The notes: generated from the letters alone by a model not told the origin. 43,313 bases of DNA from Hydrogenophilales bacterium (GCA_023258975.1 JAHFRD010000023.1:1-43313), one strand, 5' to 3'. Numbered from the stretch's first letter, positions 16,922 through 24,556 are shown. A program made the numbers and translations.

Positions 16922-17362
16922 ATGAACCCCGCCCCCAACGCCTACGAACGGGACTACTTCGGCTGGACACAGGAACAAACGGCCCTGCTGCGCGCTGGCC
17001 GCCTGGACGCCCTGGACACCGAACACCTGATCGAGGAGATCGAAAGCATGGGTAACAGCGAACGGCGCGAATTTGAAACGCGACTGGAAGTGCTCTTGCT
17101 GCATCTCCTGAAATGGCGCCACCAGCCCGCTCGTCGCAGCCAAAGCTGGCGCCTGACCATCGCCGAACAGCGCCGCCGCATCGAGCGCCGACTCCAGCAC
17201 AGCCCCAGCCTCAAAGCCATTGCCGACGAAGCCCTGACCGAAGCCTATGAAGTGGCGATCCTCGCCGCCGCGCGGGAAACCGGGCTCGATGAAACCGCCT
17301 TCCCGGCGCAATGCCCCTGGACGCTGGAACAGTCCATGACCCAGGACTACCTGCCGGAGTGA
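16922..17362 (+). CDS. DUF29 domain-containing protein
   Basis: A 146-residue protein with the DUF29 pattern: YERDYFGWTQEQTALLRAGRLDALDTEHLIEEIESMGNSERRE, then LLLHLLKWRHQPARRSQSWRLTI and a C-terminal FPAQCPWTLEQ. A good ribosome binding site (AGGAG) lies eight bases before the ATG. The family is common in cyanobacteria and proteobacteria, often beside toxin-antitoxin genes; its biochemical function is unknown. It is co-directional with the DUF4160/DUF2442 pair, 21 bases downstream. Confidence 0.85.
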   Translation: MNPAPNAYERDYFGWTQEQTALLRAGRLDALDTEHLIEEIESMGNSERREFETRLEVLLLHLLKWRHQPARRSQSWRLTIAEQRRRIERRLQHSPSLKAIADEALTEAYEVAILAAARETGLDETAFPAQCPWTLEQSMTQDYLPE

Positions 17363-17365
17363 ACC

Positions 17366-17541
17366 ATGCGCATGCACAGCCTCATGACCCTCGACGGCAT
17401 CCAGGCGGTGATCGCCTACGACCCGGACATCATCAGCCTGCGCAAGGCAGAAAAATATGAAATCCGCTTCTTTACCCAAGGGCTGGCAGACGCGGGTGAA
17501 CGACGCCATGCGCGAGTGGATAAAAGACCACACGCCGGCAT
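17366..17541 (+). pseudogene. Degenerate antitoxin remnant (HicB-like start, BrnA-like end)
   Basis: The frame starting at 17366 begins MRMHSLMTLDGIQAVIAYDPDIISLR, resembling the N-terminus of HicB antitoxins. A different frame ending at 17541 reads MKSASLPKGWQTRVNDAMRE followed by a short tail and TAG; the GWQTR-N-D pattern is typical of the C-terminus of BrnA antitoxins. The two pieces lie in different frames and lack the middle of either protein. I read this as scarred remains of one or two antitoxin genes. The first frame runs on into the downstream membrane protein, which has its own start. Confidence 0.4.
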
Positions 17542-17644
17542 AGCGGAAGAACTTTTTATGCGCGGTAGTGAGCGGCGTCACTTCCTGGCCGATGGCCTTG
17601 GCGCTATGTTGACGACCGTGAACAATGAATACAGAGGAACAATC

Positions 17645-18007
17645 ATGATGATTACCCGAGATACCCGATTCAGCGCCGTCAAGGCGGCCGTGCATTGGTG
17701 GCTGCTGAGCATGGTGGGCTGGGTCGTCGGTGCCGGCATCCTCCTGGCCCTGGCCGAATTCACGCCCCTCGCCGCATACAGCCAGGAACCTGTTGTCGGG
17801 GCCGCAGTCGCCATCGCCGGTCTGGCCTGGATACTCTGGGCCGCCTGGTACATCGGCCATCGGGATGGCTATACCGAGCGGGTGGTGCCAATACCTCATG
17901 ACAGCCTCGCCGCGTACTACGGGGAACGTTCGATGGATGTAATCGGTGTCGTCATGGTGGCAACGTTCGCTGGCGGCGCTGCGTGTTGCTGCGATGATGA
18001 TGACTGA
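17645..18007 (+). CDS. Small two-pass membrane protein with acidic Cys/Asp tail
   Basis: A 120-residue protein with hydrophobic segments at about 15-38 (VHWWLLSMVGWVVGAGILLAL) and 50-72 (VVGAAVAIAGLAWILWAAWYIG), and a weaker one near 98-112. The last seven residues are CCCDDDD. The start at 17645 is chosen because GAGGAA lies six bases upstream. The gene is convergent with virB6, whose stop is two bases away. I do not recognise the family. The cysteine/aspartate tail looks like a metal-binding or acylated terminus, but no function can be assigned. Confidence 0.6.
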   Translation: MMITRDTRFSAVKAAVHWWLLSMVGWVVGAGILLALAEFTPLAAYSQEPVVGAAVAIAGLAWILWAAWYIGHRDGYTERVVPIPHDSLAAYYGERSMDVIGVVMVATFAGGAACCCDDDD

Positions 18008-18009
18008 TC

Positions 18010-19203
18010 TCATTTCTTCCCTGCCCCTATCGCCTTGGCGATGGTACTGAGCGTCCTAACTGCCTGCTTCATATCCCCGCCCGTGCTCCCACCTGACAGC
18101 GCCCCCGCAATACCCGGCACCTGCCACATCATCAACAGTGTGATGACCGCGATGACGATTGCCAGCGACAGACTCATCAAATCGCCAGTCCAGGTATTGG
18201 CGGCGGCGGCGGCCGAAGCCGCGTTCCAGCCGGTGGCGGACTGGTTGATGGAAATGGAGGCCACTTCCAATTCCTTTACCAGGTTGTAAGTCATCGCCAG
18301 CATGATCGTGGCCACCAGCTTGAAGAACCCGGCGGTAATCATGAAACGCAGCCAACCATCAAACAGGAAGGACAGCACCGGCATCAGATAGAACGGGATC
18401 ATGATCGGCCCCAGGGTCAAGCCGACGGCAACCAGGACATCGGCCATCAGGATCACGAAGAGGTAGACCACCATCGCGAGCCCCACGATCAGCGAAGCAA
18501 TCAGGGCCAGCAAAACGTGCGGAAACCGCAAGAGGCCCCGCCCGATCGCCACGATGTAATCCGTCCAGCCAGGGCTATCCGGCACCAAGTGCGCCCCGAC
18601 GGCGAAGTTCTGCAACTGCGTGATGCTGTTCCAGAACAGCTTCACCCCCACCGCCTGCATGCTGTCCCACTTCACACCCATCCCCGCGATCCCTGAACTC
18701 CCGGCGATCTTCTTGGCGTAATCCTCGAACCCCGAAGTAAATATCTGCGCCATGTACACCGGCGAGCCGCCCCAGGTGCCCACCCCGCCACGCGGCGGCA
18801 TGTAGAGCATCATGACGAGGTAAATGAACATGCTGGTCGCGCCGAACAGCGAGAGGGAGCCCACCAGGTCTTCGCTCAGGTGGTAGTTCTTGTAGACGGT
18901 CCAGCCGAACATCAGGGTCCACACCGCCCAGAACAGCGTGATGCCCTCACTCCACAGCGACCCCGCCATCCGCGCGCCAGCCGCCTGGATGCCATTCATC
19001 GCCCGCGACAACGCCTTGTCCGCCTGCTGCCCGGCGGTCGGCGGGGTAGCCGCCCGCGCCGGCTCCGCCGCCGTGACGGCCGCCACCCCCGCCACCAGCG
19101 CCCAAGCCACCGGCGGCATCGCCTCGGCGCGAGGCGTCCAGAGCGCCAGGGTGGACAACATCACCACCCCGAACCAGTTGAACCATTTCATGCCGTGAGT
19201 CAT
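18010..19203 (-). CDS. virB6: T4SS polytopic inner-membrane protein VirB6/TrbL
   Basis: A 397-residue protein with an N-terminal signal-like segment and a central/C-terminal set of about six hydrophobic helices, including LVGSLSLFGATSMFIYLVMMLYM, VLLALIASLIVGLAMVVYLFVILMADVLVAVGLTLGPIMIPF and LSLAIVIAVITLLMMW. The central VAVGLTLGPIMIPFYL stretch is characteristic of TrbL/VirB6 proteins, which form the inner-membrane part of the DNA channel. It stands alone on the minus strand, separated from the virB1-5 operon and from virB8-10 by plus-strand genes. GGGGG lies eight bases before the start. Confidence 0.85.
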   Translation of the reverse strand: MTHGMKWFNWFGVVMLSTLALWTPRAEAMPPVAWALVAGVAAVTAAEPARAATPPTAGQQADKALSRAMNGIQAAGARMAGSLWSEGITLFWAVWTLMFGWTVYKNYHLSEDLVGSLSLFGATSMFIYLVMMLYMPPRGGVGTWGGSPVYMAQIFTSGFEDYAKKIAGSSGIAGMGVKWDSMQAVGVKLFWNSITQLQNFAVGAHLVPDSPGWTDYIVAIGRGLLRFPHVLLALIASLIVGLAMVVYLFVILMADVLVAVGLTLGPIMIPFYLMPVLSFLFDGWLRFMITAGFFKLVATIMLAMTYNLVKELEVASISINQSATGWNAASAAAAANTWTGDLMSLSLAIVIAVITLLMMWQVPGIAGALSGGSTGGDMKQAVRTLSTIAKAIGAGKK

Positions 19204-19271
19204 GCGAACCCCCTTTGTTGTATGAACCCGCTCTGTTGTTCGTTACACCAACACCTGTTAGGCTTTCCGCC

Positions 19272-19568
19272 ATGAAAGCGAAAGAACTGATCCGGCGCCG
19301 GATCGAAATAACTGAACGTGCCATTGCCGATGTCGTGGTGTGGACGGTTCCCGCCCCCGTCGATGGATGCGCCCATCTTTTCAAATACCGCCTGGCCTTC
19401 GTGGTCGATGACGAATGTGTCATTCGCTACGACAACGAACGGGGCAAAGGCGACCACCGGCATTACGGCCGCCGGGAGATGGCTTACCGCTTTTCCAATC
19501 CGCGCCAGTTGTTGGCCGATTTCTTTGAAGACATAGCGAGGTGGCGAAATGAGCGTAGTGACGATTGA
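19272..19568 (+). CDS. tumE: TumE-type toxin (DUF6516)
   Basis: A 98-residue protein matching the TumE/DUF6516 pattern: FKYRLAFVVDDECVIRYDNERGKGDHRHYGRREMAYRFSNPRQLLADFFEDI. The GKGDHRH motif at about residues 57-63 is diagnostic. The toxin gene precedes and overlaps the antitoxin gene by 20 bases, as in other tumEA pairs. The start at 19272 is selected over an earlier in-frame ATG at 19215, which would add a non-family extension and lie close to virB6. It is divergent from virB6 with a 68-base gap that must carry both promoters. Confidence 0.85.
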   Translation: MKAKELIRRRIEITERAIADVVVWTVPAPVDGCAHLFKYRLAFVVDDECVIRYDNERGKGDHRHYGRREMAYRFSNPRQLLADFFEDIARWRNERSDD

Positions 19569-19893
19569 TGTAAGAAGCCTGGAAGACAACCTGGCGGACG
19601 TGGTGCATGCGATGGAAACGCTGGAGCCCTCCCCGCCCCGCTTCAGCTTCGCCACGCATGAACTGTTCTGGCGCACGCTGACCGGCAAACGCTGGGAACT
19701 CCTGCGCGCCATGGCCGGCGCCGGCCCCATGAGCCAGCGCGAACTGGCGAGGCGGCTCGACCGCGACATCAAGTCCGTGCATGACGACGTGCATGCCTTG
19801 ATCAAAGCCGGCCTGATCGACCGTACCGACGACGGCGGCATCGTCTTCCCGTATGACGACGTGCATGTGGATTTCATGATGAAAGCGGCGTGA
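19549..19893 (+). CDS. tumA: TumA-type antitoxin with winged helix-turn-helix
   Basis: A 114-residue DNA-binding protein. The helix-turn-helix PMSQRELARRLDRDIKSVHDDVHALIKAGLIDR lies at about residues 62-95, with a wing-like DDGGIVFPYDDVHVDF. MarR-like antitoxins of this kind partner TumE toxins and usually repress their own operon. The start is translationally linked to the toxin gene by a 20-base overlap. Confidence 0.85.
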   Translation: MSVVTIDVRSLEDNLADVVHAMETLEPSPPRFSFATHELFWRTLTGKRWELLRAMAGAGPMSQRELARRLDRDIKSVHDDVHALIKAGLIDRTDDGGIVFPYDDVHVDFMMKAA

Positions 19894-19982
19894 TGCGGGC
19901 CTGAGACCGGCCTCACGGTGCTGCGCATACCAGATTGAGCCGCCAGGGGCGGATTCAACAAAACCCGATAGAAGGGAAACCA

Positions 19983-20948
19983 ATGACAATTGAACGGGCG
20001 TGGTGCGCAGAACTCGGGAGAAGTGTTTCGATTGATGAGGCTCGACGCGAGATCGTGGCTGGAACCACGGGAGCGGAACGCTTCACCTTTTACTGTTCTC
20101 ATGAACCTTGTCGGGCGAAGGGGATCCGTGTTTCTGGAGTCAACTACTGGAGGCCCGCCCAAGAAGCCGAAAAGTATCGGGCCGCCCATTTCCGGGAGAA
20201 AGATGAACACATCGAAGGATGTGAATGGCGTAAACCGGATGCAGTGGAGCGGGTGCCAAGTGACGCGCATTGCCCTGACGGCAAACCACACCAGGCACGA
20301 CGCAAGCTCAATGACTGGGTGAATGTGTTTGATCCGCGCGGGACAGATGAAATCTGCGGAAATGCCGACGAAAGTGCGGCCACAGATGTCACCAGGGCGG
20401 TAGGCGGCAGTTACGGTGAGCGAGGATCGAACGCGTCCGGTACTCATGGAGAAACAAGAACCAACAGCCTTGAACGGCTCGTTGATCTTTATCTTGAAGC
20501 CAAATCCATACTGTCCTGGGAAGAATTCCAGAACCTGGAAATCCAGGTCATTGGAGTAGGCATGGTTCGACTCGCCAATTACTTTCAACGTCTTGGACAA
20601 CCGGAAACCGCTGATCGAGTCGTCTACGGCGGAGCAAGGCTTTTGAAGCGTTACGGGCTTGGGTTCAAATTCCGCTTCTACGACACAGTCAGCGGCAAAA
20701 CTATCCACCTCTACATTTCGAACGACGAGATGAGCGAGTACCGGCATCGGCGATACCTGGATGCTCTTCTCAAGCACGTGGATACGGTGCGCTACTTCAC
20801 CCTCTATGCCATCGGCGAGATGCACCCAGCGACTCATGGAGAAAGCATGGAGTTGATTGTTCGCGGGCTGCATCATTTGGTCGTCATCCTCGGCCCGAGC
20901 CGTAATGACGCTGGCGACAGCGAATCCAGCACCCGTAATGTCAAATAG
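19983..20948 (+). CDS. Hypothetical protein with CoiA-like N-terminal zinc motif
   Basis: A 321-residue soluble protein. The N-terminal 85 residues carry a likely metal site: WCAELGRSVSIDEA, then FTFYCSHEPCRAKGIRVSGVNYWRP, then AAHFREKDEHIEGCEW. Paired cysteines followed by HF-x5-H-x3-GC resemble the zinc-ribbon start of CoiA-type proteins, but no nuclease core was recognised. The rest (LERLVDLYLEAKSILSWEEFQ, GKTIHLYISNDEMSEYRHRRYLDALLKHV) is unassigned. The start at 19983 is preferred over 19935. Its 3' end overlaps the convergent minus-strand gene by 76 bases. It reads as a cargo gene; a defence role is possible but not shown. Confidence 0.65.
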   Translation: MTIERAWCAELGRSVSIDEARREIVAGTTGAERFTFYCSHEPCRAKGIRVSGVNYWRPAQEAEKYRAAHFREKDEHIEGCEWRKPDAVERVPSDAHCPDGKPHQARRKLNDWVNVFDPRGTDEICGNADESAATDVTRAVGGSYGERGSNASGTHGETRTNSLERLVDLYLEAKSILSWEEFQNLEIQVIGVGMVRLANYFQRLGQPETADRVVYGGARLLKRYGLGFKFRFYDTVSGKTIHLYISNDEMSEYRHRRYLDALLKHVDTVRYFTLYAIGEMHPATHGESMELIVRGLHHLVVILGPSRNDAGDSESSTRNVK

Positions 20949-21277
20949 AAGGCGTCAACTGAATCTGTGACGATGCATTCCAGATCCGTGAACCTGGCGA
21001 CGCAATCCGCCGTGGGCAACTCGACCTTATCCCCCTCCATCAAGGTCAGGCTTCGGCTTTCAGCCGCACCCGCCACATCCATGGCCAAGTACATGCCGGC
21101 GCCAGCCCGGTAAGTCCAGCAATTCACAGAAGCCCCACAACCAACGACTTGTTGCAGCGCCGTACAAAACGCTGTTACAGCCGGTTCCAGATTGGAATCG
21201 AGGCACACGCGCGCGGTTGGATATGCCTGAAACAAGGGATCGCTCATGCTTGTGAAGTGATCAAGGGCCTGCGTCAT
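20873..21277 (-). CDS. Hypothetical protein, last gene of the virB1-5 operon
   Basis: A 134-residue protein with several cysteines (RVCLDS, FCTALQQVVGCGASVNCWTYRAG). No signal peptide or membrane helix is obvious. ATGA overlap with the upstream gene places it in the operon. The last 76 bases are antisense to the convergent plus-strand gene. I do not recognise a family. Confidence 0.5.
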   Translation of the reverse strand: MTQALDHFTSMSDPLFQAYPTARVCLDSNLEPAVTAFCTALQQVVGCGASVNCWTYRAGAGMYLAMDVAGAAESRSLTLMEGDKVELPTADCVARFTDLECIVTDSVDAFYLTLRVLDSLSPASLRLGPRMTTK

Positions 21278-21714
21278 ACCCGCTCCCCTCCAGCGCCCAT
21301 CGCCTGAATCGCACCCGCCAGCCGCCGCAGGTCCGCATTCACACAGCCAAGATCGAATTTCTGCCGATCGCTGATGGACAGCGCAATGCCCAGGTCGAAC
21401 CCGAAGCGCGGCATGAAGTGCCCGGCCAGGGACCAGCGATAAGCCAGCGCGGGGTGGTCATGCAAGCGTTCAGCCAGAACCCGCGCGCGCGCCGGGTCAA
21501 GAAGGAAAGCGAAGTGCGGCCAATACGGCACGCCCCCCATGCGCCCATGCCCGGCGCAGGACGCGAACACGTCGCCGCCATAACCCTCCAGCGCCGCAAT
21601 CAATCCACGCGCGCGCGGTTCCACGAGATGAGGCAGGTGATCCGGATTAGGCAGATGCGCGCCCGTAAACGGAGCACCGCGCATTGCCAAACGGGAGAAC
21701 AGGGTTTGCAGCAT
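21274..21714 (-). CDS. Hypothetical protein with SCAGH motif
   Basis: A protein of about 146 residues with FASCAGHGRMGGVPYWPHFAFLLDPARARVLAERL near its middle. The Cys-x-Gly-His element followed by an aromatic strand is also found in the product at 194-691, suggesting a shared fold. The C-terminus (LGIALSISDRQKFDLGCVNADLRRLAGAIQAMG) is helical. ATG at 21714 has GGGAG ten bases upstream; a TTG at 21735 overlapping the preceding stop is an alternative. The function is unknown. Confidence 0.6.
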   Translation of the reverse strand: MLQTLFSRLAMRGAPFTGAHLPNPDHLPHLVEPRARGLIAALEGYGGDVFASCAGHGRMGGVPYWPHFAFLLDPARARVLAERLHDHPALAYRWSLAGHFMPRFGFDLGIALSISDRQKFDLGCVNADLRRLAGAIQAMGAGGERV

Positions 21715-21731
21715 GGCAACTCGGCTCCCGC

Positions 21732-22520
21732 TCAATGCAACAACGTGGACTGAACTTCGGCCGCCAAGGCGGTCAGTCCCTCATCGGAAAAAAGCTGCGT
21801 GAGCCCTCCGCCTTTAGCCAGGCGTGCGGCGACTTTATCCGCCAGTGCGTCAAGGAGCAGTTCGAAGCTGGTCGCCTTGTGGCCGGTGGCATTCAACGCC
21901 TCCGTGACTCGCAATATCTCGTCCACCGCCAGGCGCTTGCTTGCGGTGTTGAGCGATGACTTCCCCGCCAGGTGGTTCAAATCGCGCTCAATGTCGCGGA
22001 AGGTGGCGATCACCGGGGACTTGTGGGCTTCGTGTGCTAGTGCCCATTGCAGCATCAACACCACCGCCTTGTTGTCGAAGACGTCCATCAAACGGACGAA
22101 CATGTCCGACGACGGCACCGGCAGGTTGTCCGGGTCGGAGAAGTCGAGGGCTTTCCCGGAACGTTCGAGGCGCTGGATGAAACTGACAGCCTCCACGAGA
22201 CGGTTTTCCATGAGGTTGAAGGCGGTGATGTACGCCTCCTTCCATCGGCCGGCCTCCTTGCCGTTGAAACCCATGACGAGGATGGAAAAGCCGTCTCGGC
22301 TTATCCGGTACATGGAGCGATTTTTTCCTTGTGAATCAAGGTAGTTAGCGGGCGCAAAACTGCGCCGGCTAAATTCCTCGGAACATTCCAGGTTACGGAT
22401 CGCCTTCAGAACATCCTTGTGCTGCTTGCCGAACTTCTCCGCCACGTCCAGCGACGTGGTGGTGATCTGGCCGTCCACGATGCGAAGACGGGGTTTGAGA
22501 TTGGTGGGGATATTGCTCAT
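21732..22520 (-). CDS. Rha-family phage-type regulatory protein (long form)
   Basis: A 262-residue protein. The N-terminal ~95 residues match the Rha domain: TTTSLDVAEKFGKQHKDVLKAIRNLECSEEF, then MYRISRDGFSILVMGFNGKEAGRWKEAYITAFNLMENRL. A C-terminal ~150 residues of helical sequence follows. Rha proteins are phage-encoded regulators thought to bind DNA. This one is embedded in a conjugation operon, overlapping a shorter Rha-like gene just upstream by an ATGA junction. It may regulate the element or simply be cargo. Confidence 0.8.
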   Translation of the reverse strand: MSNIPTNLKPRLRIVDGQITTTSLDVAEKFGKQHKDVLKAIRNLECSEEFSRRSFAPANYLDSQGKNRSMYRISRDGFSILVMGFNGKEAGRWKEAYITAFNLMENRLVEAVSFIQRLERSGKALDFSDPDNLPVPSSDMFVRLMDVFDNKAVVLMLQWALAHEAHKSPVIATFRDIERDLNHLAGKSSLNTASKRLAVDEILRVTEALNATGHKATSFELLLDALADKVAARLAKGGGLTQLFSDEGLTALAAEVQSTLLH

Positions 22521-22855
22521 GGTGTGTTCTCCCAAAGAAGGTCGTCGGGGTAAGAGGATGGGTCGGTGATGAAAGCCTCCCGGATACGGGCGGCCTTGGC
22601 GCCCCGGTAGGCCAGGGCGAGGAACAGGAAACCCTCGCGGGACATGCGGTAGTGACCGGTGCGTGAAGTCTCCTTTGAGCGCCACTGCCGGCCGGCATCG
22701 ACGTAGCTGATGACCTCCTGATGTGGCTCGAAATGGCACTCCCGGAATGCCAGACTGCAATCCAACATCCGGATGTCGCGCAGCACCGCGTCATGCTTCT
22801 TCCCGAAGTACTCCGCCACCGTCGGCGAGGTCGTATAAATCCCGTTGATAGCCAT
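22517..22855 (-). CDS. Rha-like regulatory protein (short form)
   Basis: A 112-residue protein consisting almost only of a diverged Rha domain: TTSPTVAEYFGKKHDAVLRDIRMLDCSLAFRECHF, then GHYRMSREGFLFLALAYRGAKAARIREAFI. It parallels the N-terminal part of the next gene (VAEKFGKQHKDVLKAIRNLEC, YRISRDGFSILVMGFNGKEAGRWKEAYI), so the two look like an old tandem duplication. The ATG at 22855 follows a strong GGGAGGGG site; a TTG at 22870 overlapping the upstream stop is less likely. Confidence 0.75.
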   Translation of the reverse strand: MAINGIYTTSPTVAEYFGKKHDAVLRDIRMLDCSLAFRECHFEPHQEVISYVDAGRQWRSKETSRTGHYRMSREGFLFLALAYRGAKAARIREAFITDPSSYPDDLLWENTP

Positions 22856-22866
22856 GTCCCCTCCCC

Positions 22867-23355
22867 TCAATGCAGCCTGCGCTTCAAGTCTTCCGCCAGC
22901 GCGCCCAACCCCTTATCGCCCAGCGTGCAAGCACGATTCGATGCATGCAGTTCGTCGAGCAAGGCCACCAGCGGCATGGACTGGATGCGTTCGTGTTTGA
23001 GCGTGACCAGCACCACCATGCTTCTCACCTCCTCGCCCTTCGGCAGCCGGTCGAAATCGAGCAAGGGCCAATGGCCGGCCGGTTCGATGGACAGGCCGAG
23101 CAAGGAGGAAGTCACGCAATAGGATTCGCGCAGGCGGTCAAGGTAGGCATCGAACTTCGTCAGCTTCCAGATTTGCGCCTCCACTCGGGTGTCGCCCCTG
23201 AGCTTCTCGAACTTCGCCTGCAATTCCTCTTTCTCGACCGCGAGGGCCTGAGCCTTCTCGACCGCGAGCCGGTAGCGCTCCAGGCCATGCGCCGGCGATT
23301 CGGCAAAGTCGGCGGCAATATCCGTGTCGACATCCTTCAAGTGGTCCATATTCAT
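22867..23355 (-). CDS. Hypothetical coiled-coil protein in the T4SS operon
   Basis: A 162-residue soluble protein with a strongly charged helix at about residues 25-60 (LERYRLAVEKAQALAVEKEELQAKFEKLRG), probably a coiled coil. The C-terminus GDKGLGALAEDLKRRLH resembles the C-terminus of the long Rha-like protein (SDEGLTALAAEVQSTLLH), hinting at a shared end module. Its start overlaps the upstream stop by ATGA. No family is recognised. Confidence 0.55.
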   Translation of the reverse strand: MNMDHLKDVDTDIAADFAESPAHGLERYRLAVEKAQALAVEKEELQAKFEKLRGDTRVEAQIWKLTKFDAYLDRLRESYCVTSSLLGLSIEPAGHWPLLDFDRLPKGEEVRSMVVLVTLKHERIQSMPLVALLDELHASNRACTLGDKGLGALAEDLKRRLH

Positions 23356-23756
23356 GACACCCACCCCATGACCGTGCTCGCGATGTTGTTGACCAGCGCG
23401 ATGAGCGCGACACCCAGCAGCAGCAGGTCCAGGAAAACCAGCCCCGGCCGGTCCTGCAACAGGACGATCAACCCCCAGGCCAACTCCAGACGCCAGCGAT
23501 GCGCCTGGCGCCAGGCCGCCCGCTCCGGCGGCTGGTAATCGCCCCGCGCACCCTCCGGGCCATGGGCCAAGCGCCCCTTGAAGACCGTGGTAATCAGCGC
23601 CTGGTCGGCGGCGTTCGCGCGCACCAGCCAACCGATCAGGCGATCCGGCCCGTGTTCTTCACCGAAGCAGACGGCTTCCACCACGAAGGCGGTGGTTTCC
23701 AGGCCCTGCCTGAGCATCTCCTTGATGTGCCGGCGCCGTGCCGGTTTCGCGGTCAT
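23352..23756 (-). CDS. Hypothetical protein with C-terminal membrane helix, after virB5
   Basis: A 134-residue protein with a basic N-terminus (MTAKPARRRHIKEMLRQGLE) and a hydrophobic C-terminus (LVFLDLLLLGVALIALVNNIASTVMGW). The start at 23756 overlaps the virB5 stop as TGATG; two in-frame ATGs lie slightly upstream. In trb-type clusters a small lipoprotein (TrbK, VirB7-like) often follows the virB5 gene, but this product has no lipobox and is not similar by eye. It may be an accessory or entry-exclusion component; that is inference from position. Confidence 0.55.
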   Translation of the reverse strand: MTAKPARRRHIKEMLRQGLETTAFVVEAVCFGEEHGPDRLIGWLVRANAADQALITTVFKGRLAHGPEGARGDYQPPERAAWRQAHRWRLELAWGLIVLLQDRPGLVFLDLLLLGVALIALVNNIASTVMGWVS

Positions 23757-24556
23757 CACCATTTCCACCATGACGGCTGCTCCAGGGTGAACTTCGAGGC
23801 GGCGGCCCGATCAGCCGCTTCCTGAGCGGCCTTGGCCGCCATCTCTCGCTGGATCTGTTCGCCCGTCGCGACGCTGCGCGCCTGTTCCTCGCCGGACTTC
23901 AGGGCCGCAGCGGCTTTCTGTTCGGTGACCACCTGAGCCAGGTCCATCATCACCGAGCCGGCAATGGCATTCTGAGTAGCCAGGGCAGCCAGCCCTTCCA
24001 CCGTGCCGGAAGCGTTGGTGGCGTTCCGGGTGGCATCCGCCAGGGCGATGCTCTTCTTGTTGTAATTTTCGAGCCGTGCCACGTCGCGGTCGAACTCGCG
24101 GGCATAGTTGCCCCCGCGCGTCCTGGCCAGCGCGACCTCCTGGGCCAGGTAATCCGCCGGGGATAGCTTCAGGTACGCCGCCTCGCTGGAGCGCCGCTTC
24201 AGCATTTCCGCCGCTTGCTGCGAGGCCAACTTGATGTCCGCCACAGACCGATAAAGATCGGTGTACACGGCCAGATCCTTCTGCAACGGCCCCAGCGCGA
24301 TAGCCACCGCAGCGGCTGGCAGCTTCTTGAGGTTCTGCACCATGAGCATCTTGTGCTCGATCTCGACCGTAATCTGACGGATTTGATTGGCCACCTGCGC
24401 GGCCTGTTTACTCACGCCGGCGACCAGTAAGCCGTTGTTGAGTATCTGCGTGATTTCGGTGGAGCCTCCGTTGCCGGCCACGCTACCAGCCTGAGCCAAG
24501 GGGGCAACCATGCAGCCAGCCAACGCCAACAACATTGATCTTCTGGTCGTACTCAT
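23756..24556 (-). CDS. virB5: T4SS minor pilus protein VirB5/TrbJ
   Basis: A 266-residue exported protein. The signal peptide contains RRSMLLALAGCMVAPLAQA; the RR pair is not a full Tat motif. The mature protein is almost entirely helical (VEIEHKMLMVQNLKKLP, LAVYTDLYRSVADIKLASQQ), like TrbJ and VirB5. The C-terminal third is rich in Ala, Glu and Lys and could form a coiled coil. VirB5 proteins sit at the tip of the T-pilus. It follows the methyltransferase gene by 14 bases, with GAGG upstream of its ATG. Confidence 0.8.
   Translation of the reverse strand: MSTTRRSMLLALAGCMVAPLAQAGSVAGNGGSTEITQILNNGLLVAGVSKQAAQVANQIRQITVEIEHKMLMVQNLKKLPAAAVAIALGPLQKDLAVYTDLYRSVADIKLASQQAAEMLKRRSSEAAYLKLSPADYLAQEVALARTRGGNYAREFDRDVARLENYNKKSIALADATRNATNASGTVEGLAALATQNAIAGSVMMDLAQVVTEQKAAAALKSGEEQARSVATGEQIQREMAAKAAQEAADRAAASKFTLEQPSWWKW

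Noticed and set aside
16109-18013. A 634-residue open frame on the minus strand
   Set aside because: It is antisense to the DUF4160, DUF2442 and DUF29 genes, which have recognisable family patterns and ribosome binding sites. Its own translation shows no domain and odd composition.
19200-20876. A 558-residue open frame on the minus strand
   Set aside because: It lies opposite the TumE/TumA pair and the zinc-motif gene. The plus-strand products have family motifs; this one does not.
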